Shown: piece by piece, positions 1-6,404 of the stretch
Layout: every line of letters begins with the position of its first letter
Position numbering within the stretch: the first letter of the stretch is position 1
IMG/VR virus record: IMGVR_UViG_3300013130_000030
Coordinates: 1 to 28,423 of that record
Origin: a virus
Strand: one strand, 5' to 3'
Length of the DNA: 28,423 nt
Program-made: the position numbers and the translations under genes
Notes under the pieces: model-generated
What the model was told of the DNA's origin: nothing
The model's input: the letters and a program-made list of their open reading frames with translations, nothing else
Databases searched by the model: none

Positions 1-131
1 ATAAATATCTTAAATTTAATATAAAAATAGTAATAAATACCTAATAAAAAGTAATAATTAATGTTTAAAATATTTATTTTATCATAAGTTAGTTGCCGTT
101 GAGTAAAGTAACTCTGCCACCGAATAAAATA

Positions 132-162
132 AAAAAAAAGTGACCTATCTATTCACTTTTTT
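132..162 (-). terminator. Intrinsic terminator of the DUF6011-like gene
   Basis: On the minus strand AAAAGTGA and TCACTTTT form an 8-bp stem, followed by a long T run. The hairpin overlaps the last codons and stop of the 158-aa gene. Positions 1-131 hold no gene that I can support. Confidence 0.6.
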
Positions 163-621
163 ATATTTTCTACCACTACATACAGGACCCAAACCTGTTT
201 TGATTGATTCGGGGGTGGTTAAAGTTTTACAACAATGCCCACATTTACCATGGTGATAAACTTCTACCATCGGGTATTTGTTTTGGTCATTGAAGAAGTT
301 TTGTAAAAACCATTCAATCGTTACAACTTTTTTGTCATCCATATCTAAATACGAACTAGAACTATATTTAAATTTTTTATCGGAGAAACAAGTTCCAATA
401 AAAGCGTAGTTGTGTCCGTGTAAAGTTTTCACAAACCAAACATCCTCATCTTTATGTTTTTTGATTTTATATGTAATGTAATTACCGTTTTCTTTATTCA
501 AAACAGTGAAGAGGGCATTTCCGGCGAAAACAAAATCACGTAGTTGTTGTCCACGTAGTTGTGCTTCGGGTACAAATTGAAATGTTGGTTTTGATGTGGT
601 GGGGATTTTTACGAAGTCCAT
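145..621 (-). CDS. DUF6011-like zinc-binding phage protein
   Basis: A 158-aa protein whose C-terminus (about residues 124-148) reads C-x2-C-C-K-T-L-T-T-P-E-S-I-x-T-G-L-G-P-V-C. This matches the DUF6011 pattern, a small cysteine cluster followed by 'TPESIxxGxGPxC', and probably binds one zinc ion. The N-terminal 120 residues are not recognised. Phage proteins of this type are uncharacterised, so no biochemical role is claimed. A TATATTTG -7 box lies 22 nt before the start codon, back to back with the promoter of the plus-strand 700 gene. The 3' end is built into a terminator hairpin. The family match was made from memory of the motif. Confidence 0.7.
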   Translation of the reverse strand: MDFVKIPTTSKPTFQFVPEAQLRGQQLRDFVFAGNALFTVLNKENGNYITYKIKKHKDEDVWFVKTLHGHNYAFIGTCFSDKKFKYSSSSYLDMDDKKVVTIEWFLQNFFNDQNKYPMVEVYHHGKCGHCCKTLTTPESIKTGLGPVCSGRKYKKVNR

Positions 622-643
622 AGATTTTGTTTTTTTGTTCTTA

Positions 644-671
644 CAAATATAATATATTTTTTATATATTTG
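644..671. promoter_or_regulatory. Divergent promoter pair
   Basis: Two TATATTTG boxes face away from each other: 651-644 on the minus strand serves the 145-621 gene and 664-671 on the plus strand serves the 700-1014 gene. Both match the Bacteroidota -7 consensus TAnnTTTG. Confidence 0.6.
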
Positions 672-699
672 TGGTATAAAACTAATAAAAATATTTAGA

Positions 700-1014
700 A
701 TGAAAAGTATACATCAAATATTCAGAGGTAACGAACATTTAATGGACTTGGGTTCTGTTGAAGAATTGATTGAATACACTCAAGAACTTGAGGGTCAAGT
801 CATGAATACCAATATTGAACAACAATACGACAAAGAGTTAATCTATTTGGAAATGATTCGTGATATCTATAATAGTTGTAGTGATATTGGTGAACAAGAA
901 ATGTTACATGAAAGATATCCTAATGATTTTCCTGAAGTTGATTACAAAGAAATGGTAAACAATTTAAAAAGATATATAAGAAGTATGGCTTCTGAAAATA
1001 GATTACCTATTTAA
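700..1014 (+). CDS. Small acidic protein of unknown function
   Basis: A 104-aa acidic, mostly helical protein that I do not recognise. It has no signal peptide, membrane segment or cysteine cluster. The ATG lies 28 nt after a plus-strand TATATTTG box, leaving a short A-rich leader, as is normal for Bacteroidota genes without Shine-Dalgarno sites. Its 3' end overlaps the convergent minus-strand gene ending at 1003 by 12 bp. Such tight packing and the good codon structure support a real gene. Confidence 0.65.
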   Translation: MKSIHQIFRGNEHLMDLGSVEELIEYTQELEGQVMNTNIEQQYDKELIYLEMIRDIYNSCSDIGEQEMLHERYPNDFPEVDYKEMVNNLKRYIRSMASENRLPI

Positions 1015-1422
1015 TTTGTGTGGTAAAAAAGTACCAATAAATTCCTCATACCAAAAAGAACCTTCTTCTTCACTCATTTTAATAAGTTCATCATCACTCA
1101 CTGATGGACCAACAAAATATTTACCATTTTTAATAAAAAGACCTTTACCTAGTGGTTGTTTTTTTATTTCTATATATGAAAGATATTGATCAAAAACAAG
1201 ATTTTCAGGCATATAATACATATCCTCTAAATAATACACAACATCTTTAAATTTTTGGTTTGAAGTCATTACTGCCGGATTGAACAGTATTTTTTTAACT
1301 TCTGATAATGAATTTATTTTTCTATTGTTTTGTGATATTAAATCCAAATGAAAGTCATGTTGTCTGATCCAATCCATTGAATCATCAATCTCTTCCCTGA
1401 TTAATTTCTTTAAATTTTTCAT
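1003..1422 (-). CDS. Candidate internal head protein with capsid-targeting-like N-terminus
   Basis: A 139-aa protein starting MKNLKKLIREE. The frame stays open upstream to 1539, but I chose 1422 because it lies 4 nt after the upstream stop codon and gives an N-terminus paralogous to that of the upstream gene (MKNLIKKILKE). The basic amphipathic start ends in I-R-E (8-10), which fits the [IL]xE cleavage rule of T4-type prohead proteases. It is followed by DSMDWIRQ, a W-I-[KR] motif seen just after this site in several proteins here. The rest is unrecognised. It is probably co-transcribed with the 1427-1963 gene. The packaging role is inference. Confidence 0.65.
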   Translation of the reverse strand: MKNLKKLIREEIDDSMDWIRQHDFHLDLISQNNRKINSLSEVKKILFNPAVMTSNQKFKDVVYYLEDMYYMPENLVFDQYLSYIEIKKQPLGKGLFIKNGKYFVGPSVSDDELIKMSEEEGSFWYEEFIGTFLPHKLNR

Positions 1423-1426
1423 ACTA

Positions 1427-1963
1427 TCACACAAAAACCACAATTTGTTTTTGGAAGATTTCACGTAAAAATTCCTCTTGGTCTTCAATTCCATCATAAG
1501 AAGTGCCATAGATACCCAAACCAAAAAATCTACCATCACTTTTTCTTTTCCAAATTATTCTATCACCATAAGTTTGTTGGTCTAAATCCCAATCGGTATT
1601 TTCTTGTGTCATAAACTCCCATTTGGGACAATCTTTTAAAAGTGTTTCTAATATATCCCAATAACTAAGGGTTGGTTCACCATTCCATTCACCATTTTCT
1701 TTCCAATCACCGTCTCTCCATTGGTCCAAGCCATATTCATCCCACTCTTCTGGTGTAAATCTTCTTATGTAATTTCTAGTTGGTATATAAATGTCTTCTG
1801 AATTTAAAAAATCTAACAAGTCCATATCATCTAACATATAGTCATATACTAAATCTATAAATGGTATTTTAACCCTATCATTCCAAGAAGGTACTTCATC
1901 AGAAACATCTTTAATCCAATCCATTTCAGATTCTTTTAATATTTTTTTAATCAGATTTTTCAT
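1427..1963 (-). CDS. Candidate internal head protein with capsid-targeting-like N-terminus
   Basis: A 178-aa acidic protein starting MKNLIKKILKESEMDWIKD. An ATG 18 nt upstream is possible, but 1963 matches the paralogues and lies 6 nt after a GATATTTATA motif. Residues 9-11 (L-K-E) fit an [IL]xE prohead-protease site, and the new N-terminus SEMDWIKDV resembles segments at 125-139 and 244-255 of the 356-aa protein at 17038. The body is rich in W, D and E with no recognised fold. T4 internal proteins carry a comparable roughly 10-residue leader, so I infer packaging in the head. The function after delivery is unknown. Confidence 0.7.
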   Translation of the reverse strand: MKNLIKKILKESEMDWIKDVSDEVPSWNDRVKIPFIDLVYDYMLDDMDLLDFLNSEDIYIPTRNYIRRFTPEEWDEYGLDQWRDGDWKENGEWNGEPTLSYWDILETLLKDCPKWEFMTQENTDWDLDQQTYGDRIIWKRKSDGRFFGLGIYGTSYDGIEDQEEFLREIFQKQIVVFV

Positions 1964-1969
1964 TCTTAA

Positions 1970-1979
1970 TATAAATATC
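1970..1979 (-). promoter_or_regulatory. GATATTTATA start-proximal motif
   Basis: The motif ends 6 nt before the ATG at 1963. The same motif lies 3-6 nt before several other starts (2972, 11965, 17038, 21616, 23140, 26367). It is probably a phage-specific promoter element or an initiation signal. Confidence 0.5.
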
Positions 1980-1984
1980 ACCTA

Positions 1985-2016
1985 TAAAAAAAAAGACCCA
2001 CATTTCTGTGAGTCTT
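1985..2016 (-). terminator. Terminator downstream of the tmRNA unit
   Basis: On the minus strand AAGACtCAC and GTGgGTCTT form a hairpin followed by nine or more T. There is no minus-strand CDS between here and the tmRNA, so it most likely ends the tmRNA transcript. Confidence 0.7.
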
Positions 2017-2159
2017 AATAGGGCCGAATGGATAAAATATCTTTCGGACTTCCACCACCTTGTTTTTTCTAAACAAGGAAACAAATTAAATATGTTTCCA
2101 TATTAAACCACGTTTAATTTTACTTATGGTTTCTTTTCTTACGTTAAAATTATAAAACA

Positions 2160-2227
2160 CCACAATACCCATTAATAATACAAGGATGTTTTATAAATGT
2201 AATGGTCTTCTTTTGTCTTCTCGCCAT
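2160..2227 (-). pseudogene. Decayed GIY-YIG endonuclease gene behind the tmRNA
   Basis: The first codons (MARRQKK) match the intact GIY-YIG gene at 18532-19176. A net frame change follows. The segment for H-Y-I-Y-K-T continues in another frame and then reaches stops within about 30 codons. No trace of the C-terminal two thirds remains; 2020-2160 holds only A/T-rich sequence with a few hairpins. The remnant begins 44 nt downstream of the tmRNA 3' end, just as the intact gene begins downstream of tRNA-Leu(TAA). Confidence 0.75.
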
Positions 2228-2266
2228 ATCTATAATTTACATATGACGAGAAGGTACAAAAGTTCC
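2168..2266 (-). repeat. Copy 1 of the GIY-YIG leader and inverted repeat
   Basis: About 100 bp closely match 19117-19221. The repeat includes an inverted repeat in which CTTTTGT.CTTCTCGcCATAT faces ATATgACGAGAAG..ACAAAAG across the start codon. It begins only 4 nt beyond the tmRNA discriminator base. Confidence 0.8.
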
Positions 2267-2286
2267 GGCGTGGAGGTGGAGGGTTT

Positions 2287-2508
2287 CGTAAATACTCAAT
2301 AATTTTCATTACTGTTTGGACTATATCATCATCTCATTGAGATGTCGGACGCTCTTGCTGGTTATTAAGTGTGTCGCCACACTCCAGTAGTCTCTGCACC
2401 TTCTTACTCTGTAAGCTTGGCTCAGGATTGCCATCACCATTACGTGTTAAGGTTTCCCTGAGTTCATCCGATTTTTAAACCATTGTCACCAATGGATGGG
2501 TCCGAAAT
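2287..2508 (-). ncRNA. Group I intron in the tmRNA T loop
   Basis: All core helices can be drawn. P1 pairs GGGTTTG (exon) with CGGACCC. P2 is CATTG/CAATG, P3 TCGGATG/CGTCCGA, P4 CTCAGG/CCTGAG, P6 CTTAC/GTAAG, P7 GACTA/TAGTC, P8 CATCTC/GAGATG and P9 CAGTAAT/ATTATTG. The conserved GTGCAGAGACTA and GATATAGTCC strands are present. Extra hairpins after P7 (GTGTG/CACAC within CTGG/CCAG) suggest subgroup IA. There is no internal ORF. The exact junction is ambiguous by one G: ending the intron on the usual terminal G makes the 5' exon end in G rather than U. The spliced product is the same either way. Confidence 0.9.
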
Positions 2509-2742
2509 CAAACCCTCGTCCTGCGTTACATTACTAACGTCTTCTACATGTTTATTCCATTTTAATCTAAACGGACAAAATATTTTATTTAGTCAAGATG
2601 GTTTTTATGGAACCAAATAAACAAATGTACCCTCATAACGGCTTACCCATTTGCCTGAGACACTTTAGGTGGTACTCACCTATACTACGACTTCTGTTGC
2701 TAGGTTATATGTCTGCCGACCCCATAGTAACACCTAATCTGA

Positions 2743-2808
2743 TTAGGCAGCTACTGTTGCACCTTCAGTCACAAAGTGGCCTACAGTTGCGTTTGCAAAT
2801 ACATTGCC
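2743..2808 (-). other. tmRNA tag reading frame
   Basis: From a GGC codon after TTAAAT (Gly is the usual first tag residue in Bacteroidota) the frame encodes 21 residues, starting GNVFANATV and ending TEGATVAA, then TAA. Two in-frame GCA codons or a later GGC could also be the resume codon. The VAA ending fits protease-recognised tags, but the length is unusual. Confidence 0.6.
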
Positions 2809-2904
2809 ATTTAAAAGTTCAATACGTGTATTTACGTGATAGTATTATTTCACGACATGCTTACCCATTACTAATCAATAACCAGTCAAATCCAAAAACA
2901 CCCC

Positions 2905-2933
2905 CAATAATTCAAAGAACTTCTACAAAGATA
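2905..2933 (-). promoter_or_regulatory. tmRNA promoter box and boxA-like leader
   Basis: A TATCTTTG -7 box lies at 2933-2926. Between it and the mature 5' end is GTTCTTTGAATTATTG (2920-2905), a boxA-like sequence also found before three tRNA units. Confidence 0.6.
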
Positions 2934-2957
2934 TAAATAAATATTTTAATAAACAAA

Positions 2958-2967
2958 GATATTTATA
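2958..2967 (+). promoter_or_regulatory. GATATTTATA start-proximal motif
   Basis: The motif ends 4 nt before the ATG at 2972 on the plus strand. Confidence 0.45.
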
Positions 2968-2971
2968 AAAT

Positions 2972-3343
2972 ATGTGGTTAGAAATAATAAATATAACAAA
3001 AGACTTAATCGGTAACCTGATTAAATTTAAAAAAGAAGAAAAAGAAAAAATTTCAAAACTTTTAAATGAAATATCAGATTTGTTAATGTCGGTTTCTCAA
3101 GATTTAGAAAATAATCAGTACCCTCATTCAAGTTGCTCAATGATGCAAGTATTAACAAAGGAATTTTACGATAAAGTTAAATTTACTCTTAAAGAAGAAA
3201 ACTCAATTCATTTAGAACATCTGTTAATACAAGCCTCATTCTTAGAGAGAGAATTTGCTCTTAGAGGTGAACCTGAGACCATTGTAAAATTAAAAGAAGC
3301 TTCTGGTGAATTTAAAGCCTTTTCAATTTTACTTAAAAATTAA
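2972..3343 (+). CDS. Helical protein of unknown function
   Basis: A 123-aa protein that I do not recognise. It is predicted to be largely helical: a Lys/Glu-rich stretch (residues 19-35) is followed by amphipathic helices and an L-x-x-A-S-F-L-E-R-E-F segment near residue 90. There is no membrane segment or signal peptide. The start codon lies 4 nt after a GATATTTATA motif. The stop overlaps the stop of the convergent 63-aa gene by 4 bp. Confidence 0.65.
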   Translation: MWLEIINITKDLIGNLIKFKKEEKEKISKLLNEISDLLMSVSQDLENNQYPHSSCSMMQVLTKEFYDKVKFTLKEENSIHLEHLLIQASFLEREFALRGEPETIVKLKEASGEFKAFSILLKN

Positions 3344-3531
3344 AGTGAACCCAAAGACATAGCTTTTCTTTGTAATTCTACCATTTCTTTTTGTAAGTCA
3401 TCAATTTTTTTATTGTCCTCAGTGGTCAAATCAAATCTACTTTTAATTAAAGATACTTCTCTTGCTTTTTGATCATACTCTATAAGTAATTTATCATAAA
3501 GCCGTGCTTTCTCATCATTCGTCATTCCCAT
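3340..3531 (-). CDS. Small coiled-coil protein
   Basis: A 63-aa protein. Residues 25-55 form a likely coiled coil rich in K, E, D and L. The start could be the first ATG (MGMTNDEK) or the ATG two codons later. It lies convergent to the 2972 gene with a 4-bp overlap. Not recognised; perhaps a small phage structural or regulatory protein. Confidence 0.55.
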   Translation of the reverse strand: MGMTNDEKARLYDKLLIEYDQKAREVSLIKSRFDLTTEDNKKIDDLQKEMVELQRKAMSLGSL

Positions 3532-3576
3532 AATATATATTTTTTAATAATTATAGTTATATATTGTTATAAGTAA

Positions 3577-3993
3577 ATGGGGTTAAGAAAAAACAAAAAA
3601 GGTTTTAAATTGTATGAACTAACTGAGGAGGAGATTTATAAAATTATGCCCAAACTAAAAAAAAGAAACTTGGGTGATATAAAAGATGATGATAAACGTA
3701 TTTTTTATTTAAGAACGTGGTTGATTACAGAAATGCAACCACTACATAAACTGCCAAACTATAATAAACGTTGTTGGGGTGGTTCTGGGTGTTATGAATT
3801 AGACCATATATTATCTATAGCAACTTCGTATTTAGAAGGTATCCCACCACATAAAGTAGGTTCATTAGAAAACCTCAGATTCATACCAAAAAATGAAAAT
3901 AGAAATAAAAGTTATAAATTAACTGAAGAATCACATAAAGTTTTAAGGAAATTTAAGCGAAAAGGTGATATTTATAAAAAAAGAAATAAATAA
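3577..3993 (+). CDS. HNH endonuclease-like protein
   Basis: A 138-aa basic protein. Around residues 64-112 it has C-x-G-G-S-G-C-Y-E-L-D-H-I-L-S, followed by S-L-E-N-L-R-F-I-P-K-N-E-N-R-N-K-S. This is an HNH-type fold: paired Cys, an E-L-D-H first histidine, and a SLENLxxxxxxxNxxK C-terminal half. It may be a free-standing homing-type nuclease or one acting on packaged or foreign DNA. Its stop overlaps the next ATG by 1 bp, so the two genes are probably translationally coupled. The N-terminal 55 residues are basic and could help bind DNA. Confidence 0.75.
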   Translation: MGLRKNKKGFKLYELTEEEIYKIMPKLKKRNLGDIKDDDKRIFYLRTWLITEMQPLHKLPNYNKRCWGGSGCYELDHILSIATSYLEGIPPHKVGSLENLRFIPKNENRNKSYKLTEESHKVLRKFKRKGDIYKKRNK

Positions 3994-5417
3994 TGGAATT
4001 TAAATTATCTCAAATTTTAGAATCTACCATATTATTAGAAGGTAGAAGAGAAGAAGTTATTAGTAGATACGGTGAAGATCACACAGATTTAGTTGACATG
4101 TTTGTGGAAGTTGACCCGTCAGGTAATAACAAATATCTTGAATGGATGGTTAAAACTGCTTTAGGTAAAAACCAAGATGACCGTATACCAATGGCTGATG
4201 ACATAGCTAAAACTGTGGTTGATTTCCATAGAAATTTAACTAGAATTAGTAATAAAGATATTAATAGTTATAAATCTTTAAATGATTTAAAATCAGTTGT
4301 TGAGGATGCTTTAGTTAAAGAAAAAGAAAAAAGAATTTCTAAGGAAGCTGCACAAATATATAAAGAAGGTGGTGTTGTTATTTATGCACCGTTTACTGTT
4401 GAGGCTTCTTGTAAATACGGTGCTGGTTCTAAATGGTGTATTGCTGGTACAAGTGATGCTAGAGGTTTAAATACTTATTTTGATCAATATAGTGAACATT
4501 CTAATTTCTATTTCTTTATTAATAATAATTTAGTTGGTAAAGATAATGTAAATTACAAATACGCTTTACAATGGAGATTTGATGGTGGTCAAGAAGATTT
4601 AACTTGGTGGGATGCTAAAGATGATTCTCATTCTACTCCACCTGATTGGGTAACCCCTGAAATGATGGAAGCTGTTAGAGCATTTAATCCTTCACATACT
4701 AAGAAAAAATTACAAACTAAAATTGCTTCTTTTATTGCTGACCCTAATTATGAAAATTATAATAAGTTCAAAGATTATTTAACACCTGAACAAAAAACGT
4801 CAACTGTTAATAAAATCATTGAAAAAGGTAATCTTAACTCTAGAGCTTTCGGTATTTTAGCTTCTGACCTTAATGAAAAACAAAAAATGGATTTCATTAC
4901 CAATTATGTTAAAGGTACAGTTAATGCAAACGATTATAAATCCATGAAACAATATTTAACTGAGTTACAAAAAATGACTTTGGTTAAATACAACCCATCT
5001 ATTCTTAACAATTACGATGTGATGACTGAACTGAATAATGAGTTAACAGATGATCAAAAATATAAATTATCTAAAGAAGTTGATGCGAAACAAATTAACA
5101 ATACTGACAGTAAAGTTTTATTTAGAAAATGGTCTATGTCACCTGAAGAAAGAGCTAAACATGGTCAAACTTCTTTCTATGTCTTTTTATCTAATCCTGA
5201 AAATTTTGTTGAGAAATTGGTTAAGGTTGACCCTCTAGACCCAGAATCATATAGAACAATTAATATGATGAAACTTAGAAAACAAGTCCAACCAAATACA
5301 AATATGTACGGTATTAAAACTCAGGCAGGTTTATTAGATGAATATGTGGGTAAAAATACATCTAGTATTAATCCAGCTGTCTTAGATAGTATAAAAGAAA
5401 AAGCTGTAAAGATATAA
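3993..5417 (+). CDS. Large candidate internal head protein with KWCIA motif
   Basis: A 474-aa protein starting MEFKLSQILESTILLEGRRE. Residues 8-10 (I-L-E) before S11 fit an [IL]xE prohead-protease site. Residues 130-195 contain IYAPFTVEASCKYGAGSKWCIAG, then a Tyr/Phe-rich strand segment (FYFFINN). I recall 'GxGxKWCxA' segments in other large phage proteins of unknown function. The C-terminal half (about 235-474) is a series of helical segments with repeated L-T-x-x-Q-K (EQKTS, EKQKM, LQKMT, DDQKYK), suggesting a helical repeat. It overlaps the HNH stop by 1 bp and ends just before a strong terminator. Packaging is inference. Confidence 0.65.
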   Translation: MEFKLSQILESTILLEGRREEVISRYGEDHTDLVDMFVEVDPSGNNKYLEWMVKTALGKNQDDRIPMADDIAKTVVDFHRNLTRISNKDINSYKSLNDLKSVVEDALVKEKEKRISKEAAQIYKEGGVVIYAPFTVEASCKYGAGSKWCIAGTSDARGLNTYFDQYSEHSNFYFFINNNLVGKDNVNYKYALQWRFDGGQEDLTWWDAKDDSHSTPPDWVTPEMMEAVRAFNPSHTKKKLQTKIASFIADPNYENYNKFKDYLTPEQKTSTVNKIIEKGNLNSRAFGILASDLNEKQKMDFITNYVKGTVNANDYKSMKQYLTELQKMTLVKYNPSILNNYDVMTELNNELTDDQKYKLSKEVDAKQINNTDSKVLFRKWSMSPEERAKHGQTSFYVFLSNPENFVEKLVKVDPLDPESYRTINMMKLRKQVQPNTNMYGIKTQAGLLDEYVGKNTSSINPAVLDSIKEKAVKI

Positions 5418-5420
5418 TTG

Positions 5421-5448
5421 AAAAGGGGACTCATGAGTCCCCTTTTTT
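5421..5448. terminator. Bidirectional terminator
   Basis: A perfect palindrome, GGGGACTCATGAGTCCCC, is flanked by an A run on the left and a T run on the right. It ends the plus-strand 474-aa gene and, read the other way, the minus-strand lipoprotein gene. Confidence 0.85.
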
Positions 5449-5908
5449 ATTCATGATAAGTAAATTGTATCACAGGATAATTAGGTTTACCACTGGTATC
5501 TAAACCTTCTTGTTCTATTCCTTGGTAAGCGTAGTAATCTCCACTGTTAGAAGTATCAATAACCTTTCTAGATACCATCACACCATCAATATAAATTACC
5601 ATCTCAAACATGTAATCTACTGTAGGTGAAAAAGAAAAAACTACAGGTTCACCATCAACCAATTGCCAATACTCATAATCCCATGTGTAAGGAACTTGAC
5701 CCAGTATTGTTGGAAATGTAGGTTCCACATCATCCTTATAGTAAGGTTTACAAACCATACTGTTCATCACTGGCACACCTGTTGGGTCTGAACCCTCAAA
5801 TATATTAACTTCAAATTTAATTTTATGAAATTTAATTTCTTCTTTCTGACAAGAAACAAAATTTAACCCAAGGGTTATAAGTAAGATGTATTTGATTATA
5901 TTTTTCAT
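5447..5908 (-). CDS. Phage-encoded lipoprotein
   Basis: A 153-aa protein with a type II signal peptide: K at 3 and 6, a hydrophobic core (about 7-17), and lipobox F-V-S-C at 18-21. The mature part is probably beta-rich and has no recognised domain. It should be anchored to the host envelope, perhaps on the outer membrane, where phage lipoproteins often block superinfection; this role is inference. A TATATTTG box ends exactly 4 nt before the ATG, so the transcript may be leaderless. The 3' end shares the terminator at 5421. Confidence 0.75.
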   Translation of the reverse strand: MKNIIKYILLITLGLNFVSCQKEEIKFHKIKFEVNIFEGSDPTGVPVMNSMVCKPYYKDDVEPTFPTILGQVPYTWDYEYWQLVDGEPVVFSFSPTVDYMFEMVIYIDGVMVSRKVIDTSNSGDYYAYQGIEQEGLDTSGKPNYPVIQFTYHE

Positions 5909-5912
5909 ACAA

Positions 5913-5920
5913 CAAATATA
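5913..5920 (-). promoter_or_regulatory. TATATTTG box 4 nt before ATG
   Basis: A -7 box exactly 4 nt upstream of the lipoprotein start, consistent with leaderless transcription. Confidence 0.6.
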
Positions 5921-5950
5921 ATAAAAGATTATTTATAAAAAAAATATTTT

Positions 5951-6403
5951 TTAAACTGTATGTTCAATATTAACTCTTATACAAGTTTGTGGTTGTCCTT
6001 CGTTCATGTAAAAATTGTTAATGTAACCCATGATATTTGCTGAACCAATTGGGTTAGCTGAGTGAACAACCACTTTTGGAAAATACATTTTGTTACTTTT
6101 CTTTTCACTTCTACTCATGTTTATTCTATGTTCATTTATGGAATAAAAATGATTAACCAAGAATTTAGCAACATCATAACCAGTCTTTTCCTCAATATTG
6201 TTATAATCTAATTGATAATTATTTTTAACATTGTTGTAGTACTCATCCATAGCTGTATCACCCAAGTCGTGATCCAAAGAAATCAACTCTACATTATTCA
6301 ACCCTATTTTGTTAATTAAATCAACAAATTCATGAAAATTTCTAACTACCAACCAATCCTTATCAATTGGTGTACGCATGTCATCTAGGTATATTCTGGC
6401 CAT
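5951..6403 (-). CDS. Cyclic-phosphate processing receiver (cREC) domain protein
   Basis: A 150-aa protein with the cREC pattern: N-terminal Y-L-D-D-M-R-T-P (5-12), I-S-L-D-H-D-L-G-D (41-49) and a C-terminal V-V-V-H-S-A-N-P-x-G segment followed by an M-x-x-Y-I-N motif. cREC domains are receiver-like folds predicted in comparative genomics to process cyclic phosphate ends in RNA repair systems. The gene starts 1 nt after the stop of a metallophosphoesterase and lies downstream of a second phosphoesterase and a polynucleotide-kinase-like gene, which fits RNA end healing. Substrate and activity are not proven. Confidence 0.7.
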   Translation of the reverse strand: MARIYLDDMRTPIDKDWLVVRNFHEFVDLINKIGLNNVELISLDHDLGDTAMDEYYNNVKNNYQLDYNNIEEKTGYDVAKFLVNHFYSINEHRINMSRSEKKSNKMYFPKVVVHSANPIGSANIMGYINNFYMNEGQPQTCIRVNIEHTV

Positions 6404-6404
6404 A

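Larger units (their letters stand above)
2271..2905 (-). ncRNA. ssrA: Phage tmRNA, interrupted by a group I intron
   Basis: Transfer-messenger RNA for rescue of stalled ribosomes. The 5' end GGGGGTG pairs with CACCTCC at the 3' end (7 bp with one G-U) before discriminator A at 2271. The 5' domain carries the tmRNA hallmarks GGATTTGAC and AAGCATGTCG. The T stem GAGGG/CCCTC is split in its loop by a 222-nt intron (2508-2287); splicing would restore a 7-nt loop, TTTGAAA. The exons total about 413 nt, a normal tmRNA length. CCA is not encoded. The resume frame ends in a TAA inside a small hairpin, as usual. A TATCTTTG promoter and a boxA-like element precede it. Confidence 0.9.

Noticed and set aside
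1423-1539. Longer N-terminus for the gene ending at 1003
   Set aside because: It would overlap the upstream coding frame by 113 bp and hide the paralogous MKNLKKLIRE start.
1970-1979. T4 late promoter TATAAATA
   Set aside because: The TATAAATA-like string is on the strand opposite to transcription; on the coding strand the motif reads GATATTTATA, so it is treated as a separate element.
2598-2936. A 112-codon open frame on the plus strand
   Set aside because: It lies antisense to the 5' domain of the tmRNA; its composition (many Leu, His, Pro) is unlike the neighbours and it has no start signal.
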